Source: JAPPHA01 sp965242975
GTDB lineage: Bacteria > Pseudomonadota > Alphaproteobacteria > Rhodobacterales > Rhodobacteraceae
NCBI GenBank assembly: GCA_965242975.1
Contig: CBDETS010000007.1
Coordinates: 4,216,001-4,280,000, forward strand
DNA: 64,000 bases
Direction of reading: 5' to 3'
The notes below the pieces were generated by a model, which worked only from the letters and a program-made list of their open reading frames with translations, ran no database searches and was not told the origin of the DNA. A program made the translations under genes and the position numbers. Positions 11,962 to 21,173 of the stretch are shown one piece after another. Within the stretch, counting starts at the first letter, position 1. The number at the start of each line of letters is the position of its first letter.

Positions 11962-12942
11962 ATGGACAAGAGAAACGGTCCGAGGATTGGAGTCATCGGG
12001 TGTGGCAATTGGGGGCGCCACCTGGTCCGGAACTTCCATGAGATGGGCCTGCTTGCCGGCGTAAGCGACATCAGGACCGAGGCCGTACAATCGATGCTCG
12101 GGACATATGGAATTGCGTCGCTGACCGCCGATGAGATGTTCGCATCACGGGAGATCGATGCTGTTGTCATCGCGACGCCGGCAGAGGAACATTTCCGTCT
12201 GGGCCTTCGGGCGATCGAAACCGGAAAGCACGTGTTTGTCGAAAAACCGATTTCCGTAACCGGCGCTGAGGCGGACAGGCTCACGGCAGCGTCACACCAG
12301 GCAGGCAGCGTCCTGATGGTCGGCCATGTACTTCGATATCATCCGTGCTTTCTTGAACTCCACCGGATTGTCCGTTCCGGCGGCGTCGGCCGCGTACAGT
12401 ACCTGCGTACCGTCAGATCGGCGAATTATGGGTACCGGAGAAACGAGAATGCCCTGTGGGGATTTGCACCGCATGACATTTCGATGATGCTTGCATTGGC
12501 TGGCGAAACGCCTGTTCGCGTCTTTGCCCATGGCGACCATGTGGCGGGACGACCGGGGGCGGACATCGCCCTGGCGGCGCTTGACTTCCCTTCGGGGATC
12601 AAGGGGAATCTGTTCGTCTCGTGGTTCAATCACGTCAAGGAGCAGAAGCTGATCGTTTCCGGAGAATCCGGCGTCATCGTGTTTGATGACTGCGAACCGT
12701 GGGAAAGGAAACTGGTGGTCTACCGGCACGGAGACGGCGGTGGAGGTTTTCCCGGAGAGGGTGACTGCGTTGCCGTCAGCCAGGCGGAGCCTCTGCGTGC
12801 CGAATGCGATCATTTCGTCGGGTGCATCCGGGACGGACGCAGCCCGACGACGGACGGGGCCGAAGGGTCGGCCGTTGTTCATGTGCTGACATCCATGATC
12901 CGGTCCATGGAGGCAAATGGCCCGGTCAGGACCGAACCATGA
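11962..12942 (+). CDS. Gfo/Idh/MocA-family NAD(P)-dependent oxidoreductase
   Basis: 326 residues. Rossmann motif GVIGCGNWGRHL at residues 10-21 and the family motif FVEKPIS near residue 93 are both present; the second domain carries the usual AAxDFPSG strand region. These enzymes oxidise or reduce sugars and nucleotide sugars. With the DegT-type aminotransferase downstream it recalls the WlbA/WbpB plus WlbE/WbpE pair, which makes 3-amino nucleotide sugars (inference from neighbours only; a 448-bp gap separates the two). ATG start with GGAG 10 bp upstream. Confidence 0.88.
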   Translation: MDKRNGPRIGVIGCGNWGRHLVRNFHEMGLLAGVSDIRTEAVQSMLGTYGIASLTADEMFASREIDAVVIATPAEEHFRLGLRAIETGKHVFVEKPISVTGAEADRLTAASHQAGSVLMVGHVLRYHPCFLELHRIVRSGGVGRVQYLRTVRSANYGYRRNENALWGFAPHDISMMLALAGETPVRVFAHGDHVAGRPGADIALAALDFPSGIKGNLFVSWFNHVKEQKLIVSGESGVIVFDDCEPWERKLVVYRHGDGGGGFPGEGDCVAVSQAEPLRAECDHFVGCIRDGRSPTTDGAEGSAVVHVLTSMIRSMEANGPVRTEP

Positions 12943-13390
12943 AGGATATCGAGGCGGGTTGAAAATGCCAAATCCCGGCTTGGGAGTGGAGCGCTTTTCG
13001 AGGTGGTCACAGGCCCTGCGCCAGGTCAGGCCGCGGTAATGCGTACCGGCGTACGGCAAGGTCATCCGCCGGTACGGTCGTTCTTCGGGACCTCCCCGTC
13101 AGCAGAAGAACCCGAACCGGGGCATGGACGATGGTCGCCAGGTCCTTCCAGCACACCTCCGGGAATGTCCGGCTTCGGAATTCCTTCCTGCGATCCGGCT
13201 TTGCCATGTTGTAACATTCGGTGATGACGACGACTTTAACAACCGGGGCATGATCCTTAAGCAAGGTGCGCTGTCCGGTTGCTTCGGTTTCGTGGAGCAG
13301 CCCATCCAACTGGTCCGGATTCGAATGTCCCCAGCACTTTATTCACATGTGAATGAACCCCACCCGACAGGGTTCGATGTCGTTCAGGAC
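12943..13390. other. Intergenic region upstream of the DegT-type gene
   Basis: 448 bp. Both strands have short open frames (for example minus 13007-13309) but none matches a family I know, and no ribosome site supports them. The plus-strand frame of the downstream gene is open back to 13124, but that part lacks family character. Confidence 0.35.
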
Positions 13391-14566
13391 ATGGGGACGG
13401 GGAAATCGAGTGCTTCCGAACGCGCATCCGCGGCGCCATTGATGCCGTTTCTTGATCTTGGCGCTCAGAGACGACGCCTGGGCAGCAAGATAGACGAGGC
13501 GATTTCGCGCGTTCTGGATCACGGGAAATTCGTCATGGGCCCCGAGGTGGGTGAGCTTGAGGCACGCCTCTCGGAACATTGCGGTTCCCGTAACGTCGTG
13601 GGTTGCTCGAGTGGTACCGATGCGCTCCTGCTCGCACTCATGGCCTTGAAGGTCGAGCCGGGCGATGCCGTTCTGATCCCTAGCTTCACCTTCGTTGCGA
13701 CAGCGGAAGTCGTCGCGCTGCTCGGCGCCAAGCCGGTGTTCATCGATGTTGATCAACATTCGTTCTGCCTTGATGAAGATTCGATCGTGGCGGGGTTCAG
13801 GGCGGCGCGAATCCTTTCGCTTCGGCCTGTCGGTGTCATCGCGGTCGACCTCTTCGGACAACCCGCCGATTACGAGGCCATCGAGCGGATCACGTCCGAA
13901 CTGGACCTTTGGCTGATTTGTGATTCCGCCCAAGGCTACGGTTCGACGTACCAGGGTCGAAAAACCGGAACGTTCGGAAATGTGACGACAACGAGCTTTT
14001 ACCCGTCAAAGCCACTCGGGTGTTTTGGAGATGGCGGCGCCCTGTTCACGAATGACGACGAACTGGCTGCAACGATTCGCTCAGTCCTGGCACACGGAAC
14101 GGGCAAGGACAAATACGACAACGTGCGAATCGGCATCAACGGTCGGCTTGACACCATACAGGCTGCGATCCTTTTGGAAAAACTCAAGGTTTTCGACGAA
14201 GAAATCGAGAGGCGCAATGCGCTTGCCGAGAAGTACTCCGAAGCCTTTGAGTCGATTGCCGCCATCGATCCCCCCCGTCTTCGCGCCAACGCGACATCGA
14301 CGTGGGCCCAGTATACCGTGCGACTAGACGGAGTGGACCGCGGCGCTTTTTGTCGGCGTCTTCGGGATTGTGGCGTCCCCACCGCGATCTACTATCCGCG
14401 CCCGCTTCACCGGCAGACGGCCTATCTCGACTTTCCGGTTGCAGGGAACGGCTTGCCGGTTTCGGAGATGCTGGCTCGATCTGTCGTGAGCTTACCGCTG
14501 CATGCGTATCTCGAACGAGGCGCTCAGGACCGGATCATCGCCGCGATTCGTCAGGCGGTATCCTGA
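13391..14566 (+). CDS. DegT/DnrJ/EryC1/StrS PLP-dependent aminotransferase
   Basis: Transfers an amino group from glutamate to a keto-sugar nucleotide. About 391 residues from ATG 13391; the conserved start MPFLDLGAQRRRL begins at ATG 13442, which would give 374 residues. Neither start has a strong ribosome site; the frame is open back to 13124 without homologous sequence. Motifs: VGCSSGTDALLLAL (PLP phosphate site), VIAVDLFGQPAD, and SFYPSKPLGCFGDGGA whose lysine forms the Schiff base. Likely works with the Gfo/Idh oxidoreductase on an amino-sugar. Confidence 0.88.
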   Translation: MGTGKSSASERASAAPLMPFLDLGAQRRRLGSKIDEAISRVLDHGKFVMGPEVGELEARLSEHCGSRNVVGCSSGTDALLLALMALKVEPGDAVLIPSFTFVATAEVVALLGAKPVFIDVDQHSFCLDEDSIVAGFRAARILSLRPVGVIAVDLFGQPADYEAIERITSELDLWLICDSAQGYGSTYQGRKTGTFGNVTTTSFYPSKPLGCFGDGGALFTNDDELAATIRSVLAHGTGKDKYDNVRIGINGRLDTIQAAILLEKLKVFDEEIERRNALAEKYSEAFESIAAIDPPRLRANATSTWAQYTVRLDGVDRGAFCRRLRDCGVPTAIYYPRPLHRQTAYLDFPVAGNGLPVSEMLARSVVSLPLHAYLERGAQDRIIAAIRQAVS

Positions 14567-14660
14567 AAACTCGGCCATCAAGGCACCATCTCAAGACCGG
14601 GATCCCTGCTCCCGGCCAGCCTGGTTCGGAGCGTCGGTTCGGGCCATGTCGACGTGGCAA

Positions 14661-14705
14661 GTTCCGGCATGTCGGATGAGCTACCGCCATTGGACATGCC
14701 GGAAC
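14661..14705. terminator. Perfect 13-bp inverted repeat after the aminotransferase gene
   Basis: GTTCCGGCATGTC at 14661-14673 and its exact complement at 14693-14705, with a 19-base loop. No U-tract follows, so it may be a factor-independent terminator of weak type, an mRNA-end hairpin or a regulatory palindrome before the hypothetical gene at 14798. Confidence 0.5.
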
Positions 14706-14797
14706 GATTTCGTACCATGCCATGCCATGCTTCGTGAGACTGGAGAGCGCGCCGTTGAAACGAGTTGGTTTGAGCGGATGTTTCCCGGGAGATGCAC

Positions 14798-15364
14798 ATG
14801 ACGAAACCGACTGATCCCCTTGTCCGGGTTTGGCGAACGGTGAGGCTCTGCATCGGATTTCATCGGGACCGGGACGGGAAACGGAGAAGCAAGCCCTGGA
14901 TCTATCAGCCCAAGGATGCCCAGGTCGCGATTCACCCGAATCCGTCCAACCGGGAGGCCGTGGTCCTTGTCGAAAGTTCCAAAGGCCGACCTTCGAACGA
15001 TGTCTCAATCCGGTTGCGACCGGACAGGATCCTGCTACGCCGCGAGGTGAAGGCAGGCTGGGAGGGTATCGTGGTCGAGGAACAGAATGTTGTCGTGCTG
15101 GTGAACGGCATCTGGATCTGGATCAACTCCGATGGCTCGATTTCACATGAAAAGGATGGTGACAAGACACATGTCGATGCCGACGGCACCGTCCTGAAGA
15201 CGACCGAAGTCGCCGAGTCGCTCATGTCCGCTGACGGAATTGAACTGTCCCGACGAACGGCTTCGGCGATCGCCGCAATCCGGGAAGACAGCGTGATTGC
15301 CCAGTTCGCGGTTGCGCCGAATGGCGAGGAGGAAGAAGACCGGATCGATCAGCAGATTTCCTGA
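14798..15364 (+). CDS. Hypothetical protein, beta-rich, acidic C-terminus
   Basis: 188 residues from ATG 14798, which has GGGAG 7 bp upstream; an ATG at 14792 is too close to that site. No family recognised. N-terminal 40 residues are basic; the middle alternates hydrophobic and polar residues (VVEEQNVVVLVNGIWIWI) and continues with Gly/Asp-rich turns (NSDGSISHEKDGDK), suggesting stacked beta strands. The tail is acidic (NGEEEEDRID). No signal peptide or membrane helix. Codon use looks like its neighbours, so it is probably a real gene. Confidence 0.65.
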   Translation: MTKPTDPLVRVWRTVRLCIGFHRDRDGKRRSKPWIYQPKDAQVAIHPNPSNREAVVLVESSKGRPSNDVSIRLRPDRILLRREVKAGWEGIVVEEQNVVVLVNGIWIWINSDGSISHEKDGDKTHVDADGTVLKTTEVAESLMSADGIELSRRTASAIAAIREDSVIAQFAVAPNGEEEEDRIDQQIS

Positions 15365-15426
15365 CATAACGGAAAACCAGCCCGGACCTGTCCCTGATCA
15401 GTCGGAATGTGTCGACGAGCCCCGAC

Positions 15427-16584
15427 TTAACGGGCTGTCTCCAGTGCCTCGAGAAAGATCGCCTCGATTTCGTCGACGGTTGACTCCCGGGGGTTGGTTC
15501 CGGTCGCGGGGTCGTTGCTCGCCTTGAGGGCGATTTCGCGGCTCCGGTCACCCGGTACGCCGATTGCGCCAAGTCCGGCCGGAATGTCGAGCTTGTCGAG
15601 AACCGCGCAGACCCCGGTCTCGAGGTCGGCAGCGCTGTTGCCAGCCATTCCCAGCGCCGCGATCATGGCGGGGCACTTGTCCTCGATGGTGTTCCGGTTG
15701 AACCGGAGAACAGGAGGAAGGAGGATTGCGTTGGTGAGACCGTGATGCGTTTCGTGAACGGCGCCGATCATGTGGGAAATCGAATGGACAAGGCCGAGGC
15801 CCTTCAGAAAGGACACACCGGCCAGGCACGAACCGACGAGCATGGCGGCACGGGCTTCGAGGTTTCTGGGGTCTGTGACGACATGCGGGAGCGCGGCCCC
15901 AACAAGTCGAAGGGCTTCGAGCGCGGCGCCGTCGCAGAGTGGATCAAAGGACGGCACGACATACGCCTCGATTGCGTGGGTCAGGGCATCGCATCCGGTC
16001 CAGGCCGTCAGGTTTCGCGGCAGTTCCAGCGTAAGTTCCGGGTCAAGCAGGGCTGCGACAGGTTTTTGATCGGGATGCCAGACACAGCCCTTTATCCCGC
16101 GTCGCGTATCGGTGATCATTGCCGTGCTCTCGGTTTCGGCTCCGGTTCCGGCAGTTGTCGGGATGCAGATGAGTGGCGGGAACCCCTTGCACGCTTTCGG
16201 GTGACTTCCGAATTCGAAGTCCCAAACGGCCATGTCCCTGCCGGCCAGGAGGCTTGTCGCCTTGCCGGCATCCATTCCTGATCCGCCTCCAACGGCGACA
16301 ACAGCGTCGTGCCCGCCCTGTTCGAAGGCAGGCTTGGCACGGACGACCTCCTCATCAACTGGGTCCGGGCTGAAATCCGAATAGACGACGTGCCCGATCC
16401 CCGATTTCGCAAGCGCCCGCTTGATGGTGTCGAAAAAAGGAAGGCTGGAGGATCCGCGGTCCGTGACGATCAGGGGATTCCGGATGCCATGTTGTGCGCA
16501 CAGTGACGGCAGTTCCCGGATTCGACCGGGGCCGTAATGGATGGGAACTGGGAATCCCCAATCGGCATTGTCCAGAATTCTCAT
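15427..16584 (-). CDS. Iron-containing (group III) alcohol dehydrogenase
   Basis: NAD(P)-dependent oxidation/reduction of an alcohol or aldehyde. About 385 residues from the internal ATG at 16584 (MRILDNADWGF), the usual family length; the frame extends to 16635 but the extra 17 residues lack homology. Motifs: AVGGGSGMDAGKA nucleotide-binding loop near 95, PTTAGTGAETESTAMI, and the metal ligands in D...ALTHAIEAY, SISHMIGAVHETHHG. Convergent with the hypothetical gene to its left and divergent from the UbiH-like gene across a 220-bp promoter region. Confidence 0.9.
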   Translation of the reverse strand: MRILDNADWGFPVPIHYGPGRIRELPSLCAQHGIRNPLIVTDRGSSSLPFFDTIKRALAKSGIGHVVYSDFSPDPVDEEVVRAKPAFEQGGHDAVVAVGGGSGMDAGKATSLLAGRDMAVWDFEFGSHPKACKGFPPLICIPTTAGTGAETESTAMITDTRRGIKGCVWHPDQKPVAALLDPELTLELPRNLTAWTGCDALTHAIEAYVVPSFDPLCDGAALEALRLVGAALPHVVTDPRNLEARAAMLVGSCLAGVSFLKGLGLVHSISHMIGAVHETHHGLTNAILLPPVLRFNRNTIEDKCPAMIAALGMAGNSAADLETGVCAVLDKLDIPAGLGAIGVPGDRSREIALKASNDPATGTNPRESTVDEIEAIFLEALETAR

Positions 16585-16804
16585 GTCAGGTCCGAATGCC
16601 GCAACTACGGGATGGGCGGTTTCGTGTCGGTACACGCATGCACGACGATAGGCCTGACGCCCCGAAACGACAATGCCGGAATCTCCCGGCTGCCAGCGTC
16701 CGTGCTTGGTTCATACCTGTCCCGAGAACGCGGCTTGTTTCGAATCCGCTGAATTCCGTCCTCGGCATTATGGACTTCCCTGCGCCGGGTGACATAGTTG
16801 GTCC

Positions 16805-18019
16805 ATGGAAAGCAGGTATGACGTTATCATTGCCGGCGGCGGAATTTGCGGATCCGCCCTGGGACTGGCACTGGCCCGAACAGGTCAACGCGTTGCGTTG
16901 ATCGAAGGCCGATCGCTCGAAGAATTGGGTCACACGGGTTTCGATGGCCGATCCTATACGCTCGCGTTGTCCTCGAAATCCCTGTTGCAATCGCTGGGAA
17001 TCTGGCCGGACATCGAAAGACACGTTCAACCCATTGCGGACATGGTGATCAGCGAGGGTCACCCCGGTCAGGGCGCGTCGCCGTTTGCCCTGCGATTCGA
17101 TCGGTCCGAATGCGAAGAAGGTCAACTCGGCTACGTGGTCGAGGACAGGCATGTTCGCCAGGCGGCCCTGGGAAGACTGAAGGACGGTAGCGGGGTCGAC
17201 CTGGTGACAGGCGCGCGTGTTGCCGGGCATGACGTTGCTCCGGGTCTTGCGACTGTCCAGCTGTCAACGGGCGAATCTATTGAATGCCGCTTGCTCGTCG
17301 GCTGTGACGGAACGAACAGCCGGATTGCCAGGCGGGCAGGGATTCAGCGTTTGGGGTGGAAATACCCCCAATCCAACCTGACGTGTTCGATCAGCCATGA
17401 GCTTTCTCATCAAGGCGTTGCCCACCAGTTCTTTACGCCGACCGGCCCCTTCGCAGTCCTGCCATTGATCGGCAACCGCAGTACGATCTACTGGACGGAA
17501 AGCACCGATACCGCCGAATGGGTTCATTCGCAGGATGACGAAGGTTACCTGGAGTGCCTGCGGCCAATGCTGGGCGGGTTGCTCGGGGATTACGCGCTCG
17601 AGGGCGACAGGGCGATCTTTCCGCTGGCCCTGTCGATTGCGGAAAGGTTCTTCGTCGAACGGGTCGCGCTGATCGGTGACGCTGCGCATGTCATACATCC
17701 GCTCGCCGGGCAGGGCCTGAACGTCGGTCTCCGTGATGTCGCGGCACTGGCGAGCGTGCTGGAAAGCGCGGCCGAGCGCGGGGAGGACGTCGGGGCCGAG
17801 ACCACGCTGGTGAGATACCAGGAAATGCGGCGATTCGACGCATGTTTCTTTGGTGCAGTGACGGACGGGCTGAACCGGCTTTATTCCAATAGTCTCCCCG
17901 TCTTGCCCGTTTTTCGCCAAATCGCGATAGGGGCGTTGAATCGGATGCCAGGCTTGAAACGGCAGTTCGTCAGAATGGCGGCAGGATACGGTGAGGCGGG
18001 CTCCGGAAGTTCCCGTTGA
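16805..18019 (+). CDS. FAD-dependent hydroxylase of the UbiH/UbiF/COQ6 family
   Basis: Flavin monooxygenase that hydroxylates the ubiquinone ring precursor. 404 residues. FAD motif DVIIAGGGICGSALGLALA at the N-terminus, second conserved stretch LLVGCDGTNSRIARRAGI near 165, and the signature IGDAAHVIHPLAGQGLNVGLRD near 285. All three match the family. Which ring position it acts on cannot be told from sequence. Stands alone, with no other ubi genes in view. Confidence 0.9.
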   Translation: MESRYDVIIAGGGICGSALGLALARTGQRVALIEGRSLEELGHTGFDGRSYTLALSSKSLLQSLGIWPDIERHVQPIADMVISEGHPGQGASPFALRFDRSECEEGQLGYVVEDRHVRQAALGRLKDGSGVDLVTGARVAGHDVAPGLATVQLSTGESIECRLLVGCDGTNSRIARRAGIQRLGWKYPQSNLTCSISHELSHQGVAHQFFTPTGPFAVLPLIGNRSTIYWTESTDTAEWVHSQDDEGYLECLRPMLGGLLGDYALEGDRAIFPLALSIAERFFVERVALIGDAAHVIHPLAGQGLNVGLRDVAALASVLESAAERGEDVGAETTLVRYQEMRRFDACFFGAVTDGLNRLYSNSLPVLPVFRQIAIGALNRMPGLKRQFVRMAAGYGEAGSGSSR

Positions 18020-18082
18020 CACATGCGGGACCCGTCGCCAGGCATTGACGTGCGACGGCCTATTTTTGGGGATTATATATGA

Positions 18083-18101
18083 AAATCCCAATTTGGGATT
18101 T
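18083..18101. other. 9-bp perfect palindrome in an AT-rich pocket
   Basis: AAATCCCAA, T, TTGGGATTT, just after an AT-rich run around 18061-18080. A further AATCCCAAT occurs near 18129. Lies between the UbiH-like gene and the IS1595 fragment, so it may be part of an insertion-sequence end or a terminator; neither is proven. Confidence 0.4.
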
Positions 18102-18152
18102 AGCTCCCGGGAAAATGTCTTACAGCAGAATCCCAATCGAGGGAGATCCAAC

Positions 18153-18296
18153 ATGCCGCAATCAGCACCTGGAAAGAGCCACCGCGCGGGGATCAGCATC
18201 AAGAAACTGATGCGGATGTTTCCGGACGAAGATACAGCGCGGGCCTGGTTGGAAAACGGGCGCCCGTGTCATGTCACTCTTGATGCTGGATTCTGA
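18153..18296 (+). pseudogene. IS1595-family transposase, N-terminal fragment
   Basis: 47 residues, MPQSAPGKSHRAGISIKK through MRMFPDEDTARAWLENGRP. This matches the well-known start of IS1595-type transposases (MPQSAPGKxHRxGIS...MFPDExTAxxWFE), but the zinc ribbon and DDE catalytic domain that should follow are absent; the frame stops at 18296. A ribosome site GGGAG is kept at 18141-18145. A relic of a deleted insertion sequence. Confidence 0.75.
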
Positions 18297-18660
18297 CGGA
18301 GCGGCAGGGAACCAACCTCTCACGACAACAGGACTGGTGACTTGCGACTGAAGGAACGTGCCGTTGCCGATGTCAATGCAGAGGGGGTACGGGTTTTCAA
18401 TGGTCCGTTCCCTGCCCCGTCATTTGCAACTGTAAGGCCACTTCGGGCATGGAACACGGAACTCTTCACGGAAGCAAAGTTCCGCTGCCGGGAACATGCA
18501 GTACCGGCGGACGGATCGTAATCCGGACGCCGAGTGTTTTCCGATTGACAAGTTTTCGGAGAAATCGAGATTCGCGGCGGCAGTTCAACGGTCAGGACAT
18601 GTGACGAACGCAGGAGCGCATTTTCCGGCGCGGATTCACAAAGCTTTGGTGGAATTAGAC
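18297..18660. other. Gene-poor stretch after the IS1595 relic
   Basis: 364 bp. The frame of the next gene is open back to 18496 but residues before MTDMARTN have no domain character. No hairpin, repeat or RNA gene seen. Confidence 0.35.
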
Positions 18661-20241
18661 ATGACCGATATGGCGCGGACGAATATCGAAAGGAGCCAAG
18701 GATTTACCGGGACGTCGTTCGGCGTTGATGGTTGCCGCGCAGGTTGGTTCTGGGTTGGCCTCAAGCCCGATGGAACAGTCCTTTGCGGTGTCGCCGAACA
18801 GCTGGCCGAGTTGGTCAAATGTGCGGTGGATACGGACCGGATCTTTGTGGACATTCCCATAGGATTGCAGTCGGAAACCCGAAGGTGCGACGCAAGCGCG
18901 CGAAGGTTTCTCGGACACCCGAGGGCGTCGAGCATTTTTCCGGCTCCAGCGCGCGAAGCGCTTAGGTGTTCCGATTATGCGACTGCCAGCCTGAGCAACC
19001 AGGAGGAGACCGGTAGAAAACTGACGAAACAGACATTCGCCATCATTCCGAAGATCCGGGAGGTCGACGCGCTGCTTCGTGCCTGCGGGAAGGCCCGCCG
19101 CATCGTGCGTGAGGTTCACCCGGAAGTTTGTTTCCGTGGGTTCGCCGGGCGACCGATGACGGCCAACAAGAAAAAACCGGAAGGATACCGGGAACGCGTA
19201 GCGGTGCTTGGGCGGCTCCGCCCCTGCGTGGAGCGGGAGATCGAGGACATGGTGGCCCGGCACCGCGGCCGCGGTGTCGCACGCGACGATGTGGTCGATG
19301 CAGTGGCCGCAGCAATCACCGCCGCATTGGATCCTTCAGACCTGCGGACCCTGCCAGAGACTCCCGAGAGGGATTCTGAGGGACTGCCGATGGAAATGGT
19401 CTATGCAGATTTTTTCCTTCCCGGCGGGGCCAGGGTTCCGCAGCCGGGAAAGGAGGTCATCACCCCCGAGGTCCAAAGGCGGATCAGAGACAAACTCTCG
19501 GAAATCGAACGGCAGGAGTCCGTGCGAATTCTACTCGCCGTCGAGTCCGGCAGCCGGGCCTGGGGGATCCCGTCACCGGACAGTGATTTCGATGTACGAT
19601 TCCTTTATGCACGGCCGCGCGACTGGTACCTGTCGATCGACAAGCGCCGTGACGTGATCGAGTGCCCCACCGAGGACATGCTGGACATCAACGGGTGGGA
19701 TATCAGCAAAGCCCTGGGGCTGCTTTTGAAAGCCAACCCTGTGCTCTCGGAATGGCTGTCCTCGCCGGTCCGCTACAAGGAGGACCTGGCATGTACGGAA
19801 CGGCTGCGGGAACTCGCTGCGCGCGTTGCGTTCGGGCGACCTGCGCGTTTTCATTACCTGCGTCTCGGGCAATCGTCGTACGAAAGGCACATCGCCGCTC
19901 ATGAAACGGTCCCGTTGAAGAAGTATTTCTACGCGTTACGGCCTGCGCTCGCGCTCCGCTGGCTTCGCATGCGCCCGGACCCGCCGCCGATGGATCTTCC
20001 AGGACTGCGTGCCGGGCTGCGGCTCGGCCCCGAGTTGGATGCCGAATTCGACAGGTTGATCGCCGCCAAGGCCGAAATGGCCGAGCTGGGCAAGGCCCGC
20101 CGCATTGGCACACTTGATCGTTTCATCGAGTCGGAGTTCGCATTCGCCGGCAATGCCTCCGCACCGGCCAGTGCGGCCGATCCTGGTCTCATAGGGGATG
20201 CGAATCGCGCGTTCCGTGAGATCATCGTTGGCGGCCCGTGA
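18661..20241 (+). CDS. DUF429 (RNase H-fold) domain fused to a RlaP-type nucleotidyltransferase domain
   Basis: 526 residues from ATG 18661. Residues about 20-250 are a DUF429 domain: GVDGCRAGWFWV at 21-32, DIPIGL at 64-69, HPEVCF at 153-158 and DDVVDAVAAAITA at 209-221, giving the acidic residues expected of this RNase H-like fold. Residues about 270-500 are a predicted pol-beta nucleotidyltransferase of the PF10127/COG3541 type: ESGSRAWG at 295-302, then D309 and D311 in PDSDFDVRF, and LDINGWDISKALGLLLK. Both catalytic signatures look intact. The two domains normally occur as separate proteins. Function is unknown; nucleic-acid end processing or modification is the natural guess. Confidence 0.82.
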   Translation: MTDMARTNIERSQGFTGTSFGVDGCRAGWFWVGLKPDGTVLCGVAEQLAELVKCAVDTDRIFVDIPIGLQSETRRCDASARRFLGHPRASSIFPAPAREALRCSDYATASLSNQEETGRKLTKQTFAIIPKIREVDALLRACGKARRIVREVHPEVCFRGFAGRPMTANKKKPEGYRERVAVLGRLRPCVEREIEDMVARHRGRGVARDDVVDAVAAAITAALDPSDLRTLPETPERDSEGLPMEMVYADFFLPGGARVPQPGKEVITPEVQRRIRDKLSEIERQESVRILLAVESGSRAWGIPSPDSDFDVRFLYARPRDWYLSIDKRRDVIECPTEDMLDINGWDISKALGLLLKANPVLSEWLSSPVRYKEDLACTERLRELAARVAFGRPARFHYLRLGQSSYERHIAAHETVPLKKYFYALRPALALRWLRMRPDPPPMDLPGLRAGLRLGPELDAEFDRLIAAKAEMAELGKARRIGTLDRFIESEFAFAGNASAPASAADPGLIGDANRAFREIIVGGP

Positions 20242-20544
20242 GGTTTTCCCGGCTGGCCGTGCGTCCATTTCGATCCCATGGCGAAATCCGGGAATGCCGA
20301 TCGTGGTGAAGGTCGCTTCGAGTCTTTCCTGTCCGATGCCTTTATGTCCGGAAGGAAGATCCCTTTCCGCCATGGCAGGGAACGGCTCCCGTCTTTAATT
20401 GCGGCGGCCTGTATGCTCGTCCCGGCACTCAGGCCGGGCAAGAGCGCAACGGTCTGCCCGGGCGTTGAGGAAACTCGACCCACGGGCAGCGGTTCCTCCG
20501 GCCAATTGCCGATTCGGTGCGAAAAGCCGAAGACCGGATCGGTT
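20242..20544. other. Non-coding spacer before insertion-sequence debris
   Basis: 303 bp, no supported gene. A segment near 20336-20400 is loosely similar to 31672-31735 (shared TGTCCGGA, GGAAGATC, TTCCGC, ATGGC spacing), possibly an old repeat, but weakly. Confidence 0.3.
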
Positions 20545-20610
20545 CTGCAGTTGAATGTCCGGTTGCTGGGGATCAGCCCGATGATCTGGCGCCGCCTTCT
20601 GGTTCCTGAG
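20545..20610 (+). pseudogene. Fragment of a plasmid pRiA4b ORF-3-like protein
   Basis: 22 codons reading LQLNVRLLGISPMIWRRLL then VPE, the diagnostic N-terminal core of pRiA4b ORF-3 family proteins (usually continuing into a helix and MGWxxxHLxxF). The continuation is missing; the frame passes straight into transposase sequence at about 20611, marking a deletion or insertion joint. Confidence 0.65.
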
Positions 20611-21173
20611 ACCATGTCGCGCTGCGCAGAACACGTGCTCGACAGATTTCACATCACAATGCGGCTTACGGTGTTGCGGCAATATGCCAGGGACCTTGTC
20701 AGTCATCATCACGACCGAGAGGAAGCAGAGGACATTGACCGGAAACTGAGGCGTATCGGGGGCAACTTGTGGAACGGCAACCACCGTGCGGCTGTGCCTC
20801 GCATTGATGATCTTGTCACGGATCTTGATTGGTTCGAAACCGACTGTCAGAGCATCAAGGCATTCCGCAAAAGCCTGGATGAATTCCGCACCTACGTCGT
20901 CAACAACACCCGTACCATTCCGGATTATGCCGAGCGCCATCACGACGGAGAGAGGGTCTCGACCGCATTCGCGGAATCCACGGTCAGCACGATAGTTGGA
21001 AAGCGCTTCTCCGAATGTCAACAGATGAGCTGGCCAAAGTCGGGGCACATCTCTTGCTTCAGACCAGAAACCACGTGCTCGACTGCACGCTGAAGACAAA
21101 GTCCCAGTCCTGGTATCCAGGGCTCTTCAATGCTGTACACATGGATCAGAATTTCGAGATGGCCGCCGCTTGA
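20611..21173 (+). pseudogene. ISKra4-family transposase, C-terminal part, frameshifted
   Basis: Begins near HVLDRFHITMRLTVLRQY and continues to VSTAFAESTVSTIVGKRFSECQQMSW. Then the frame shifts near 21030 and the correct ending is found one frame over: AKVGAHLLLQTRNHVLD followed by SWYPGLF, stop 21171-21173. The segments ESTVxxxxxKR..QQMxW, GAHLLLQxR and WYPG are typical ISKra4-family C-terminal motifs. The N-terminal half is missing, so the element is inactive. Confidence 0.7.

Noticed and set aside
13007..13309. Minus-strand 100-codon frame before the DegT-type gene
   Set aside because: Some coding-like runs, but no family, no ribosome site and no neighbour support.
20336..20400. Short similarity between 20336-20400 and 31672-31735
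   Set aside because: Only about three quarters of positions match by eye over 65 bp with gaps; could be chance in GC-rich DNA.
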